A DNA stretch of 12,922 bases from an uncultured Eubacteriales bacterium. GTDB taxonomy: Bacteria; Bacillota; Clostridia; Peptostreptococcales; Anaerovoracaceae. Under the pieces are notes generated by a model. That model saw nothing but the letters and a program-made list of their open reading frames with translations, was not told the origin of the DNA and did not search any database. The stretch spans positions 1-12,922 of the forward strand of contig CAJUEB010000048.1 of NCBI GenBank assembly GCA_910585135.1, given 5' to 3'. The position numbers and the translations under genes were made by a program. Every line of letters begins with the position of its first letter. Within the stretch, counting starts at the first letter, position 1. Below, in pieces: positions 5,748 to 12,546 of the stretch.

Positions 5748-6422
5748 ATGAAAAAGCTTTTGATCGTTGAGGATGATCTGGATTTGCAGGAGGGTCTTGC
5801 ATTTTCCATGAAAAACGAGGGATATCAGGTTTTAACAGCGAAAAGCAAGGCGGAAGGGCTGCAAATCATGGAGCATGAGCGATGCGACTGCGTTCTGCTA
5901 GATTGCAATCTGCCGGACGGAAGCGGCTTTGACTTTTGCACACAGGCCAGGAAGCGGCATGAAACGCCGATTCTCATGTTGACCGCCAGGGATACGGAAC
6001 TCGATGAGGTAAAAGCATTAGATCTGGGCATGGATGATTTTATGACGAAACCGTTTTCTCTTGCCGTGTTGAAAGCAAGGCTGCGGAAGCTGACCGATCA
6101 GGGCTGCAAGGAAAGCCATATGGTAACTTCCGGTGGTATCACTGTGGATAAAAACGGGTGCAAGGTATTTAAAGCAGATGCAGAAATTCCGTGCAGCAAG
6201 CTCGAATACCAACTGCTGCTGTACTTTCTGGAAAATCGGAATCAGGTATTATCCAAGGAGCAGATTTTATCGTCTGTATGGGACAGCCAGGGCAAGTACG
6301 TGGATGAAAATACGGTTTCCGTCAATATCAAACGGCTGCGGGATAAGATCGAAGATGACCCGAAATCTCCCCAGCGGATCAAAACGGTTTATGGCATGGG
6401 ATATATTTGGAGGGAAGATTAG
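5748..6422 (+). CDS. OmpR/PhoB-family response regulator
   Basis: This 224-residue regulator has a receiver domain (1-115) showing LLIVEDD (acidic Asp9/Asp10), phospho-acceptor Asp52 in VLLDCNLPDGSG, the Thr/Ala switch in MLTARD, and Lys101 in FMTKPFS. The C-terminal winged helix (about 128-222) has KLEYQLLLYFLENRNQVLSKEQIL, then the recognition-helix region VDENTVSVNIKRLRDKI, then the closing IKTVYGMGYIW. It should bind direct-repeat DNA sites as a dimer. The start at 5748 fits the usual MKKLLIVEDD opening; the frame runs 75 nt further upstream into low-complexity codons. The ribosome binding site is weak (GGGGG 13 nt upstream), which may mean low expression or coupling to upstream translation. 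The kinase gene follows within 2 bp. The ABC transporter genes downstream are the likely target, as in BceRS-type modules. Confidence 0.92.
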   Translation: MKKLLIVEDDLDLQEGLAFSMKNEGYQVLTAKSKAEGLQIMEHERCDCVLLDCNLPDGSGFDFCTQARKRHETPILMLTARDTELDEVKALDLGMDDFMTKPFSLAVLKARLRKLTDQGCKESHMVTSGGITVDKNGCKVFKADAEIPCSKLEYQLLLYFLENRNQVLSKEQILSSVWDSQGKYVDENTVSVNIKRLRDKIEDDPKSPQRIKTVYGMGYIWRED

Positions 6423-6424
6423 AG

Positions 6425-7339
6425 ATGACGCTGCTCATGGGAATTGCAACTGTCGTTGTCGTATTTGCCGTGTTGGCGGCGGCAGCGGCGCGGTATCAAA
6501 GGAAACGGACGTACCGGGAAATCGACCGGATGCTGGATGCATTGCTTGCGGGAAAGCCTGTTTCATTTTCGGAAACCCGGGAGGGGGAATTGTCTGCACT
6601 TGCACACAAAGCGTGCCGGATCGCAGAAAAAACAGAGCGTGAAATCAATGGGGCGCAGGCGGAGAAGGAACAGGTAAAACGCCTGATCTCCCATATGTCC
6701 CATCAGTTGAAAACGCCGCTGGCGAATGTTTGCATGTACCGTGAGCTTTTGCAGGAGGAAACGGACGCCGGAAAACAGAAGGAATTTCATCAAAAAATGA
6801 AAAAGCAGCTCGAAAAGATTGACTGGATTTTAGGTTCGCTGTTTAAGATGGTAAGGCTCGAGCAGGATGCGATCGCATTTGAGATCGAGGAAGCTCCCTT
6901 GCGAAAGACGCTGCTGCGGGCGGTGAATACCGTTTATGCAAAAGCAGATAAGAAGAATATTGCCATTGCGTGCGAGCCGTTTGAGGACTTTTGCGTCTGT
7001 CATAACAGCAAATGGACTGCTGAGGTATTTGTCAATCTTTTGGAGAATGCGGTCAAGTACACGGATTACGGCGGCCAGATCCGCATCGCGGTAAATAAGA
7101 TGCAGATGTATACTGAGATTCGCGTTGAAGATAATGGGATTGGAATCCGTCAGGAAGAGCTGGCGGATATTTTTAAGCGGTTTTACCGCAGCAAGGATGT
7201 GGAGAGCCAGGAGGGTTCGGGAATCGGACTGTATCTGTCCCGCTTGATCGTAGAACGGGAAAAGGGCTATATGGCTGTCAAATCGGAATACGGCTCTGGC
7301 ACTTGTTTTTCGGTATTCTTACAAAACTGTCAAAATTGA
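6425..7339 (+). CDS. Compact sensor histidine kinase with one membrane segment
   Basis: This 304-residue kinase has a single hydrophobic segment at about 4-23 and then goes straight into cytoplasmic helices, with essentially no extracellular sensor domain. The HisKA domain holds His93 in SHMSHQLKTPLA. The ATPase domain shows Asn208 in VNLLENAVKYT, the G1 box VEDNGIGI (235-241), the F-box IFKRFYRS and the G2 box GSGIGLYLS (264-272). All catalytic motifs look intact. GGAGGG (6409-6414) lies about 10 nt before the chosen ATG, inside the end of the response regulator gene, so the pair is coupled. Kinases with so little sensor usually read their signal through a partner membrane protein. The FtsX-type permease two genes downstream is the natural candidate, by analogy with BceS-BceAB. 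An in-frame ATG at 6437 is a possible alternative start. Confidence 0.92.
   Translation: MTLLMGIATVVVVFAVLAAAAARYQRKRTYREIDRMLDALLAGKPVSFSETREGELSALAHKACRIAEKTEREINGAQAEKEQVKRLISHMSHQLKTPLANVCMYRELLQEETDAGKQKEFHQKMKKQLEKIDWILGSLFKMVRLEQDAIAFEIEEAPLRKTLLRAVNTVYAKADKKNIAIACEPFEDFCVCHNSKWTAEVFVNLLENAVKYTDYGGQIRIAVNKMQMYTEIRVEDNGIGIRQEELADIFKRFYRSKDVESQEGSGIGLYLSRLIVEREKGYMAVKSEYGSGTCFSVFLQNCQN
7321..7338 (+). promoter_or_regulatory. Direct repeat upstream of the ABC promoter, possible regulator site
   Basis: ACAAAACTG and TCAAAATTG are adjacent 9-base units with 7 of 9 positions equal. They overlap the end of the kinase gene and lie about 39 bp upstream of the candidate -10 of the ABC genes. 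OmpR-family regulators bind direct repeats of about this spacing, so this could be the site of the regulator encoded at 5748. It is a weak motif and could be chance. Confidence 0.25.
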
Positions 7340-7373
7340 GGCTCATATTTGTTATCGGAACGCAAGATTTGCC

Positions 7374-7382
7374 TGCTATATT
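7374..7382 (+). promoter_or_regulatory. Extended -10 promoter candidate for the ABC transporter genes
   Basis: TGCTATATT at 7374-7382 fits an extended -10 element and lies 30 bp before the ATPase start codon. There is no good -35 at 16-18 bp, which is typical of activator-dependent promoters. The 73-bp gap after the kinase gene is the largest inside this four-gene block and has no terminator, so the exporter can be transcribed separately from its two-component genes. Confidence 0.45.
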
Positions 7383-7412
7383 GAATGCATAAAGGAGAAA
7401 GGAGAGATATTT

Positions 7413-8108
7413 ATGGAAATATTGCAGGTAAATGCCATCGATAAGGTATATGGCAAAGAGGAAACCCTGGTTCATGCTCTGCGCGACGTCAGTTTTTCGG
7501 TCGGCCAGGGCGAATTCATCGCGATCGTCGGCTCTTCTGGTTCGGGCAAAAGCACGCTTTTGAACTTGATCGGCGGTCTGGATGTTCCGACAAGCGGTGA
7601 GATCGTGATCCGGGGGCAGAACATCGCCGCTTTGCGGAAGAAGGAGCTGACGATATTCCGGAGAAGGAATATCGGGTTTGTCTTTCAGAATTATAGCTTG
7701 ATGCCAGTCCTGAACGTATACGACAATGTAGCGCTTCCGGTTACGTTCGACCGGGGAAAGCACGTAGACCATGCTTATATCCGGGCGCTTTTGCAGGAGC
7801 TTGGTCTATGGGAAAAGCAAAGGAAATATCCGGGCGAGCTTTCCGGCGGACAGCAGCAGCGGGTAGCGCTGGCCAGGGCGCTTTCGAACAAGCCTGCGAT
7901 CATTTTGGCGGATGAGCCGACGGGCAATCTGGATTCCCGTACGTCCGTGGAAGTGATGGGACTTTTGAAAAATAGCTGCCAGAAATTCCAGCAGACGATT
8001 TTAATGGTAACGCACAACGAGGCACAGGCGCAGAGCTGTGATCGTATCCTGCACATTGAGGACGGGGCTTTGCTCTCGGAGCAGGGTTGGAAAAAGGCAG
8101 GTGTGTGA
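7413..8108 (+). CDS. ABC transporter ATP-binding protein (MacB/LolD/BceA type)
   Basis: This 231-residue cytoplasmic ATPase has every motif present: Walker A GSSGSGKST (40-48), Q-loop Gln92 in VFQNYSL, signature LSGGQQQR (143-150), Walker B IILADEPTGNLD (163-174) with catalytic Glu168, and the switch His201 in MVTHN. The QNYSLMPVLNVYDNVALP stretch and the short length are typical of ATPases that pair with FtsX-type permeases (MacB, LolD, BceA, SalX), where ATP hydrolysis powers mechanotransmission or extrusion rather than classic transport through the membrane. The start has a strong AAAGGAGA site 8 nt upstream. The permease gene begins one base after its TGA, so the two form a unit. Confidence 0.95.
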   Translation: MEILQVNAIDKVYGKEETLVHALRDVSFSVGQGEFIAIVGSSGSGKSTLLNLIGGLDVPTSGEIVIRGQNIAALRKKELTIFRRRNIGFVFQNYSLMPVLNVYDNVALPVTFDRGKHVDHAYIRALLQELGLWEKQRKYPGELSGGQQQRVALARALSNKPAIILADEPTGNLDSRTSVEVMGLLKNSCQKFQQTILMVTHNEAQAQSCDRILHIEDGALLSEQGWKKAGV

Positions 8109-8109
8109 T

Positions 8110-10803
8110 ATGATGCATCGTATGGGAAACATGATTCGCTTGGCGGCAGCCTATATGCGGTATTACAAAAAACAAACGGCGGCTCTTTTTCTTGGCATCG
8201 CCGTGTCTGCGGCGCTTCTTGCGGGAATCGGGTCGCTATTGGAGAGCGGAAGGGATGCTGCACTGGAAAATGCGCGGGCGGAATACGGCGATTGGCATTA
8301 CGCGACGAGGGGAGATTTTCCGTGGGCGGCGGATTTTTTTGAAGAACCGCAAGGCGACGGATACGAGCTGGAATCCTTCGGCGTTGAAACGGTGCGCAAG
8401 GCCATTGAAGAGCCGTATTCGATCCAGTTTGTATATGCGGATCAGGGATACCTGGACATGATGGGCAGAAAGCTTTCGCAGGGAAGATACCCGCAGCGTG
8501 AGAATGAAATCGCGATGGATGCGCATACCTTGCAGAACCTGGGAAAAGACGCGGAGATTGGCAGCGAGGTGACGCTTGATGGGGAGACATTTACGCTCAG
8601 CGGAATTTTGACGGAAATGCCAAAAGAGCTGCCGGACTTGCTTAAAACAGATATGCAGGTGTTCGTAAACAGTACGCTGGATTATGGCATGAACGGTACA
8701 TTCCTTTATCTGAAATTTAAGGAAAACGGTCATGTTTATCAGCAGGCGGAGGCTTTTACGGATCGATTTGGCATCAGCGGCGGTGATCTTCACAGGAATA
8801 ACGGCATCGCGGAGTATGTCGGATCTGAATTGCCTGCCAATAAGCTGGAAATCATCAAAACGGGGTTGGCGAACAAAGGCGCAGGAATCCCTTATATTTG
8901 GGGACAGCTCAATGCGGGCGGCGGCTTGACCGAGCGGGTCATCCTGATTGCGCTGGGGCTGTTTGGCGTCTTCATCATTTACAGCCTGTTTCAGATTTCG
9001 GTTAGCAGGAGGATCGCCCAGTACAGCGTGATGCAGACGGTAGGAATGACGGATGCGCTGGCATTTGGCGTGTTGCTTTCGGAGCTGGGATTGACGTTTC
9101 TTGCTGCATATCCTGCCGGGTGTTTCGTAGGAAACTGGGTTGCGGGTCTTATTTATCGAAAAAGCGGTCAGATTTTTATCACGCAGAGCCAGGTGGTGCA
9201 TACGGCAGGCTCGGAACAAGGTGCAGGGGGTGCGGCCAGTCTTCCAGATGCAGGCAGCTTTTCGGTTAGCTGGGATGTGATGCTCTTTGGTGCGGTCTTT
9301 GTATTCTGTATCTTGATTTTGATCTGCATAAAGCTTGTGCGGCGGATGAGGCGTCAGGTGATTCGGCAGATGATGGAGCAGGATACCGAAAAGTATGCAA
9401 AAAACAGGAAAATATACAGCATAAAGCGGGAAAATATGGCGGGCGTGCTGACGAAAAAATTCATGTTTTCCAGAAAGAGCATTTTGTTTGGGATTTTGCT
9501 TTCGATGTCCGTGGGGAGCATCATTTTCCTCAGCGCCGCTTATGTGACGGAAAATACGCAGCGAAATAATGAACTGACGTTTAAGGCGGACGATGGGCTT
9601 GGATCTGATCTCCAGGTGTATGAGGAAGCGGATTCCCTGGCTGATGTGATTCCTGCGCAGGCAGCCGTGCAGATGGAAAAGGTCTGTGGGGTGCAAGCGG
9701 TGCATCCGGTCCGCTATCTGCCGGGAGAAATTTCCTTTGCCGATGGGTCATTTCACTGGTTGGAGTATTATCCGGAGCTGGGGTATTCGACGGAAGAGCC
9801 GGATCCGGAGCTGATGGAAAAATACAACGGGATTGCCGTCCAGACTGGGGAGGATGATTTTGCGATCAAGGTCAATCTTTATGGATACGATGATGAGATG
9901 CTGGCCGATTTAAACGATTATGTTCTGGAAGGAAGCGTTGACCCGGAAGAAATGCGGCGGGAAAACAGCGTCGTTTTTAAAACGATCATGGATGGGCAGG
10001 GCAATTACGATGCGTTTGATGTCCACCCGCAAGATATCATCAGCCTGAAAACGGTGAGCAGCACGCAAGTGCCTGCGGAGGCGCTGCGCTTTCAGGGAGA
10101 GGATGCGTGGTATCAAGAGCGGGATTTGCAGGTGGCGGCGATATCGTCCCGTCCGCTGGCAAGGGTGGATAATTTTTTTCAAGGCTCGTATGACATGGTG
10201 GTCGATATCATCATGACAAATGAGCAGATGGAGGAAAACTTCAGGGTGTCCGATTACCGGACGATCAGTATTTCAGTTGCAGCGGATGGCGATGCGTCCA
10301 GCGTGGCAGAGGATTTGGTGGAGATAACGGCGGGAATCAAGCACTGTATCGTGAAGGATTACAGCGGACAGATCGCAGTCCAGAATCGATACCTTAACCA
10401 GAAAATGCTGTTTTTCTATGGAATCGCAGCGGTGCTTTTCGCAATCAGCATCCTGCATATCATGAACAGTATGCAGTATCTGGTGATCGAGCGCAGACAT
10501 GAATTCGGTATCCTGCGGGCGATGGGGATCACGGATGCGGGGTTCTGCAAAATGCTGATGAAGGAAGGCCTTCGATATGGGATTTATTCCGTTTTGGTGA
10601 CAACACTGCTCTTTTTCTTCGTCCAGAAGATACTCTATTTCTTTATGGTTCATGTGTATCGGTATTTGCAGCCGGAGGCATTTCTTTCATGGCTTCCGTT
10701 TGTGGCTGTGGCGGTATTGAATCTTGTGATTTGTGTGGTCGTGATTATTATTTCCGGCAGATCGGTGTTGAAGCAGCAGATCATCGATGTGCTCCGGGAG
10801 TAA
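8110..10803 (+). CDS. Large ABC permease with two FtsX/MacB-like halves
   Basis: This 897-residue permease has a predicted layout of one membrane segment at about 22-43, an extracytoplasmic domain of about 230 residues, then three segments (about 277-298, 317-340, 387-410) with a charged cytoplasmic loop. The pattern then repeats: a segment at about 455-478, a second extracytoplasmic domain of about 285 residues, and three segments (about 766-788, 820-846, 861-883). Each half matches MacB_PCD plus FtsX, so this is a fused heterodimer. The FtsX coupling signature is visible in the second half as VIERRHEFGILRAMGITD (about 795-812) and in the first as SRRIAQYSVMQTVGMTD (about 298-314). It works with the ATPase at 7413, probably to expel or displace a peptide or lipid-targeting compound. 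GGCAGG 8 nt upstream supports the ATG at 8110; 8113, 8122 and 8131 are alternatives. Confidence 0.92.
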   Translation: MMHRMGNMIRLAAAYMRYYKKQTAALFLGIAVSAALLAGIGSLLESGRDAALENARAEYGDWHYATRGDFPWAADFFEEPQGDGYELESFGVETVRKAIEEPYSIQFVYADQGYLDMMGRKLSQGRYPQRENEIAMDAHTLQNLGKDAEIGSEVTLDGETFTLSGILTEMPKELPDLLKTDMQVFVNSTLDYGMNGTFLYLKFKENGHVYQQAEAFTDRFGISGGDLHRNNGIAEYVGSELPANKLEIIKTGLANKGAGIPYIWGQLNAGGGLTERVILIALGLFGVFIIYSLFQISVSRRIAQYSVMQTVGMTDALAFGVLLSELGLTFLAAYPAGCFVGNWVAGLIYRKSGQIFITQSQVVHTAGSEQGAGGAASLPDAGSFSVSWDVMLFGAVFVFCILILICIKLVRRMRRQVIRQMMEQDTEKYAKNRKIYSIKRENMAGVLTKKFMFSRKSILFGILLSMSVGSIIFLSAAYVTENTQRNNELTFKADDGLGSDLQVYEEADSLADVIPAQAAVQMEKVCGVQAVHPVRYLPGEISFADGSFHWLEYYPELGYSTEEPDPELMEKYNGIAVQTGEDDFAIKVNLYGYDDEMLADLNDYVLEGSVDPEEMRRENSVVFKTIMDGQGNYDAFDVHPQDIISLKTVSSTQVPAEALRFQGEDAWYQERDLQVAAISSRPLARVDNFFQGSYDMVVDIIMTNEQMEENFRVSDYRTISISVAADGDASSVAEDLVEITAGIKHCIVKDYSGQIAVQNRYLNQKMLFFYGIAAVLFAISILHIMNSMQYLVIERRHEFGILRAMGITDAGFCKMLMKEGLRYGIYSVLVTTLLFFFVQKILYFFMVHVYRYLQPEAFLSWLPFVAVAVLNLVICVVVIIISGRSVLKQQIIDVLRE

Positions 10804-10831
10804 GGTCGTTGGCAGGGAGTGGGCAAACAAG

Positions 10832-10896
10832 GTCAATGGATGGGCAAAGTCAATGGGTGAGTAAGGCTAATGGGCAAGGTCAATGGATGAGTAAGG
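10832..10896. repeat. 30-bp tandem repeat after the permease gene
   Basis: GTCAATGGGTGAGTAAGG (10849) and GTCAATGGATGAGTAAGG (10879) begin units 30 bp apart. A shortened copy, GTCAATGGATGGGCAAA, begins at 10832. The array sits about 28 bp after the permease stop and runs into the terminator stem. The unit sequence is unrelated to the 30-bp repeat at 1861. Confidence 0.75.
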
Positions 10897-10931
10897 CCGC
10901 GCAGAAGGGCTTCTGTGCGGCCAGTTCTTTT
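10895..10931 (+). terminator. Rho-independent terminator after the ABC permease
   Basis: A 12-bp stem GGCCGCGCAGAA / TTCTGTGCGGCC (10895-10906 and 10911-10922, one G-T wobble) closes a GGGC loop and is followed by AGTTCTTTT. The stem is very stable and the tail moderately T-rich. It is the first clear terminator after the LytTR regulator gene and probably ends the whole plus-strand block. Confidence 0.8.
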
Positions 10932-11003
10932 GGGAGTCCTCTCATTTACTTACTTTTGAGCCAGCTTCATTTATTCTGGATAGGGAGGCAGGGGCAGGCA
11001 GCG

Positions 11004-11042
11004 TTATGGGCGCATAGCAGAAATGACAGAAGGAGCAGGAAG
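11004..11042 (+). repeat. Diverged copy of the coiled-coil gene's 3' end
   Basis: Aligned without gaps to 5606-5644, 31 of 39 bases match, including GGGCGCATAGC in both copies. Read in the same register both give V-x-G-A-stop followed by a Gln/Glu-rich stretch. The similarity fades on both sides. It may be a remnant of a second copy of that gene or of a dispersed repeat that spans the stop codon. Confidence 0.45.
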
Positions 11043-11127
11043 CACAAGATGGCGGAGATAGACAAAGCGGAAACAAAGATGGGTCTTGTACGCTGCATAA
11101 AGCGGCATCCCAGCCTATATGAAAAGC

Positions 11128-11162
11128 AGCTGCCTGCATTTGGAAACTGGATGCAGGCAGCT
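11128..11162 (-). terminator. Terminator hairpin of the DUF2589 operon (possibly bidirectional)
   Basis: AGCTGCCTGCAT (11128-11139) and ATGCAGGCAGCT (11151-11162) form a perfect 12-bp stem with an 11-nt loop. On the minus strand it is followed by GCTTTTC, about 70-100 bp after the stop codon of the last gene. On the plus strand it is followed by CTTTAT, so it may also back up the permease terminator. Confidence 0.7.
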
Positions 11163-11229
11163 CTTTATACGCTAGGGAGAGGATGCCGTTTCTTGTGATG
11201 GGTTTTGATCTGGCGGGTTCTTGCCGTAA

Positions 11230-11958
11230 TCAGCGGAAGCGCAGCGTATCGCCCTTCAATAGTGTCGTCGGGATCAGGCTTTCCTGTATCTTGTACTTTG
11301 CAACGGGATCGCGTCTTTCAGGAGGGCGTTCGGTTCCATCATGCTTAGCGATGCCGACGAAGTAATAATGACCGTCCTTTTGGTCATAAATACAAGTTAT
11401 TTTAAAAATTCCGTCCCTGCGGTCTTTGACGCCCAAAACGCTGGTATCGGAGTGTATGGTGTTGTGGTAGAATACGCCGACGCTGCGATCTCCGATTAGC
11501 CTGCTGGCAGATATATTGTTTGCGTTCGTACAGGCTGCCGCATCGGATGCTGTAAATCCGAAACAGCCGGTAAGGGCAGCCTGGGAAGCTGCACTGCCAT
11601 TTGCTAAGATTGCGCCGTCATCCCTTATAACAGATAGGGCAGCAGGGGCAGGGGTAGGCGGTGGAACGGCGGGAACACGTATCCCGGTGGTTAAGTTTGA
11701 CAGATAGCCGCTTATTAAGTCGGCATTTTCCCGCATATTTGGCGCGTTAAGAAGGGTGACGGCGTGGGCAAGCGGGCTATTTGGCGGGGGAGGTGTGGGT
11801 AGATTTCGGATAAAATTGTCGATCATCGTGATAAATTTATTGGTATCAGGCAGTTTGTAGTTTTTATTGGCAAAGTCCCGTATTTCGTCTGTTAGCAGGG
11901 ACCAATATCTTGTGAAAAATGTGGCGACTGCTGTTTTATCGTTTCCCCTGAATTTCAT
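11230..11958 (-). CDS. Unrecognised 242-residue protein with two proline-rich linkers, in DUF2589 operon
   Basis: I do not recognise this family. The visible architecture is a helical N-terminal part (1-52, with TFFTRYWSLLTDEIRDFA), a first proline-rich linker (about 54-63), a short helical stretch (64-90), a second proline-rich linker (about 95-107), and a C-terminal domain of about 135 residues. That domain is beta-rich with paired aromatic and charged strands (SVGVFYHNTIHSD, GIFKITCIYDQKDGHYYFVG). There is no signal peptide or membrane segment. The linker pattern suggests an adaptor or effector whose C-terminal domain is displayed on a flexible arm. Its ATG overlaps the stop of the DUF2589 gene by 4 bp (ATGA), so translation is coupled and the two products probably act together. 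It is the last gene before the terminator. Confidence 0.75.
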   Translation of the reverse strand: MKFRGNDKTAVATFFTRYWSLLTDEIRDFANKNYKLPDTNKFITMIDNFIRNLPTPPPPNSPLAHAVTLLNAPNMRENADLISGYLSNLTTGIRVPAVPPPTPAPAALSVIRDDGAILANGSAASQAALTGCFGFTASDAAACTNANNISASRLIGDRSVGVFYHNTIHSDTSVLGVKDRRDGIFKITCIYDQKDGHYYFVGIAKHDGTERPPERRDPVAKYKIQESLIPTTLLKGDTLRFR

Positions 11959-12527
11959 CCTTTGCCCTCAATCGGTTCAATGACTGAAGCCAGTATGGTT
12001 GTGAGTTTTGCCATGCCTTCCGCCGGAGGCTGCTGTGCCGCCCGTGCAAAGATATCGTACTTTGCGCTTTTATCGGTTGTCCTGGTATGCTCGCGCGTCG
12101 TCGTGACAGAGCCGGAAATATTGGCGGTAAAGCCCCAGCCTTTGTAGCCGAGCGAGCTTTTCGCTTCTTCCGTGGTGCTGTCTTTATCGACGTCCTGCGT
12201 TTTGACTTCCATGGAAAAGTTTACGGTCGCCTCTTCCATGGTGAATGCGGGAACGGGAACGAGCGATAGGATCGGTGCTTCCACGTCTACCGTTACGGTA
12301 TCGGTCGTTCCGTCGTTGTTGACAATCGGTCTGTTCAATTTGAACTTGATGGTTCTCGTTTTGTATTCATCGGTTTGCTTGTCATATTCGAACGCAAGCT
12401 CGAACAAAGTATTCAGGTATACGTCACACAATGCGGTCTGGCCTTTTGCGACCTCTAAAATAGGCTGGCTGACAAGAAGGCCGAGTGGCAAGCCGGTGAA
12501 TTCATTGCTCAGGTTTGTGTCAGGCAT
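11955..12527 (-). CDS. DUF2589 family protein
   Basis: This 190-residue protein matches the DUF2589 pattern as I know it. An N-terminal helix FTGLPLGLLVSQPILEVAKGQTAL (about 10-33) leads into a strand region with RTIKFKLNRPIV, then VEAPILSLVPVPAFTMEEATVNFSMEV (about 84-110). A charged variable loop follows, then GWGFTANISGSV, then the closing YDIFARAAQQPPAEGMAKLTTILASVI. There is no signal peptide or membrane-spanning segment; the N-terminal helix is amphipathic to hydrophobic and could contact a membrane or a partner. The biochemical function is unknown to me. The start has an excellent AAAGGAG site. It lies 19 bp after the upstream DUF2589-like gene and overlaps the downstream gene by 4 bp, so all three form one operon. 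Confidence 0.85.
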   Translation of the reverse strand: MPDTNLSNEFTGLPLGLLVSQPILEVAKGQTALCDVYLNTLFELAFEYDKQTDEYKTRTIKFKLNRPIVNNDGTTDTVTVDVEAPILSLVPVPAFTMEEATVNFSMEVKTQDVDKDSTTEEAKSSLGYKGWGFTANISGSVTTTREHTRTTDKSAKYDIFARAAQQPPAEGMAKLTTILASVIEPIEGKG

Positions 12528-12546
12528 AGTGATGTTCTCCTTTCAG

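Larger units (their letters stand above)
10804..11229. other. Gap between convergent operons
   Basis: No open frame here has a ribosome binding site and protein-like features. It contains the 30-bp repeats, the permease terminator, a 39-bp stretch (11004-11042) that is 79% identical to the end of the small coiled-coil gene (5606-5644), and the terminator shared with the DUF2589 operon. The remainder, about 11043-11120, is purine-rich and otherwise unremarkable. Confidence 0.6.

Noticed and set aside
8236..9705. 489-codon minus-strand open frame
   Set aside because: It is antisense to the permease, whose membrane segments and coupling motifs are clear. The product is His/Arg/Gln-rich with no domain logic, as expected for a shadow frame in a GC-richer gene.
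7413..10803. Assigning bceA/bceB gene symbols to the ABC pair
   Set aside because: The permease is about 900 residues with two outer domains and 8 predicted segments, not the BceB layout, and the substrate cannot be read from sequence.
10689..11198. 169-codon plus-strand frame over the permease end and the gap
   Set aside because: It starts inside the permease in another frame and continues through repeats and a terminator stem. No start signal and no protein-like features.
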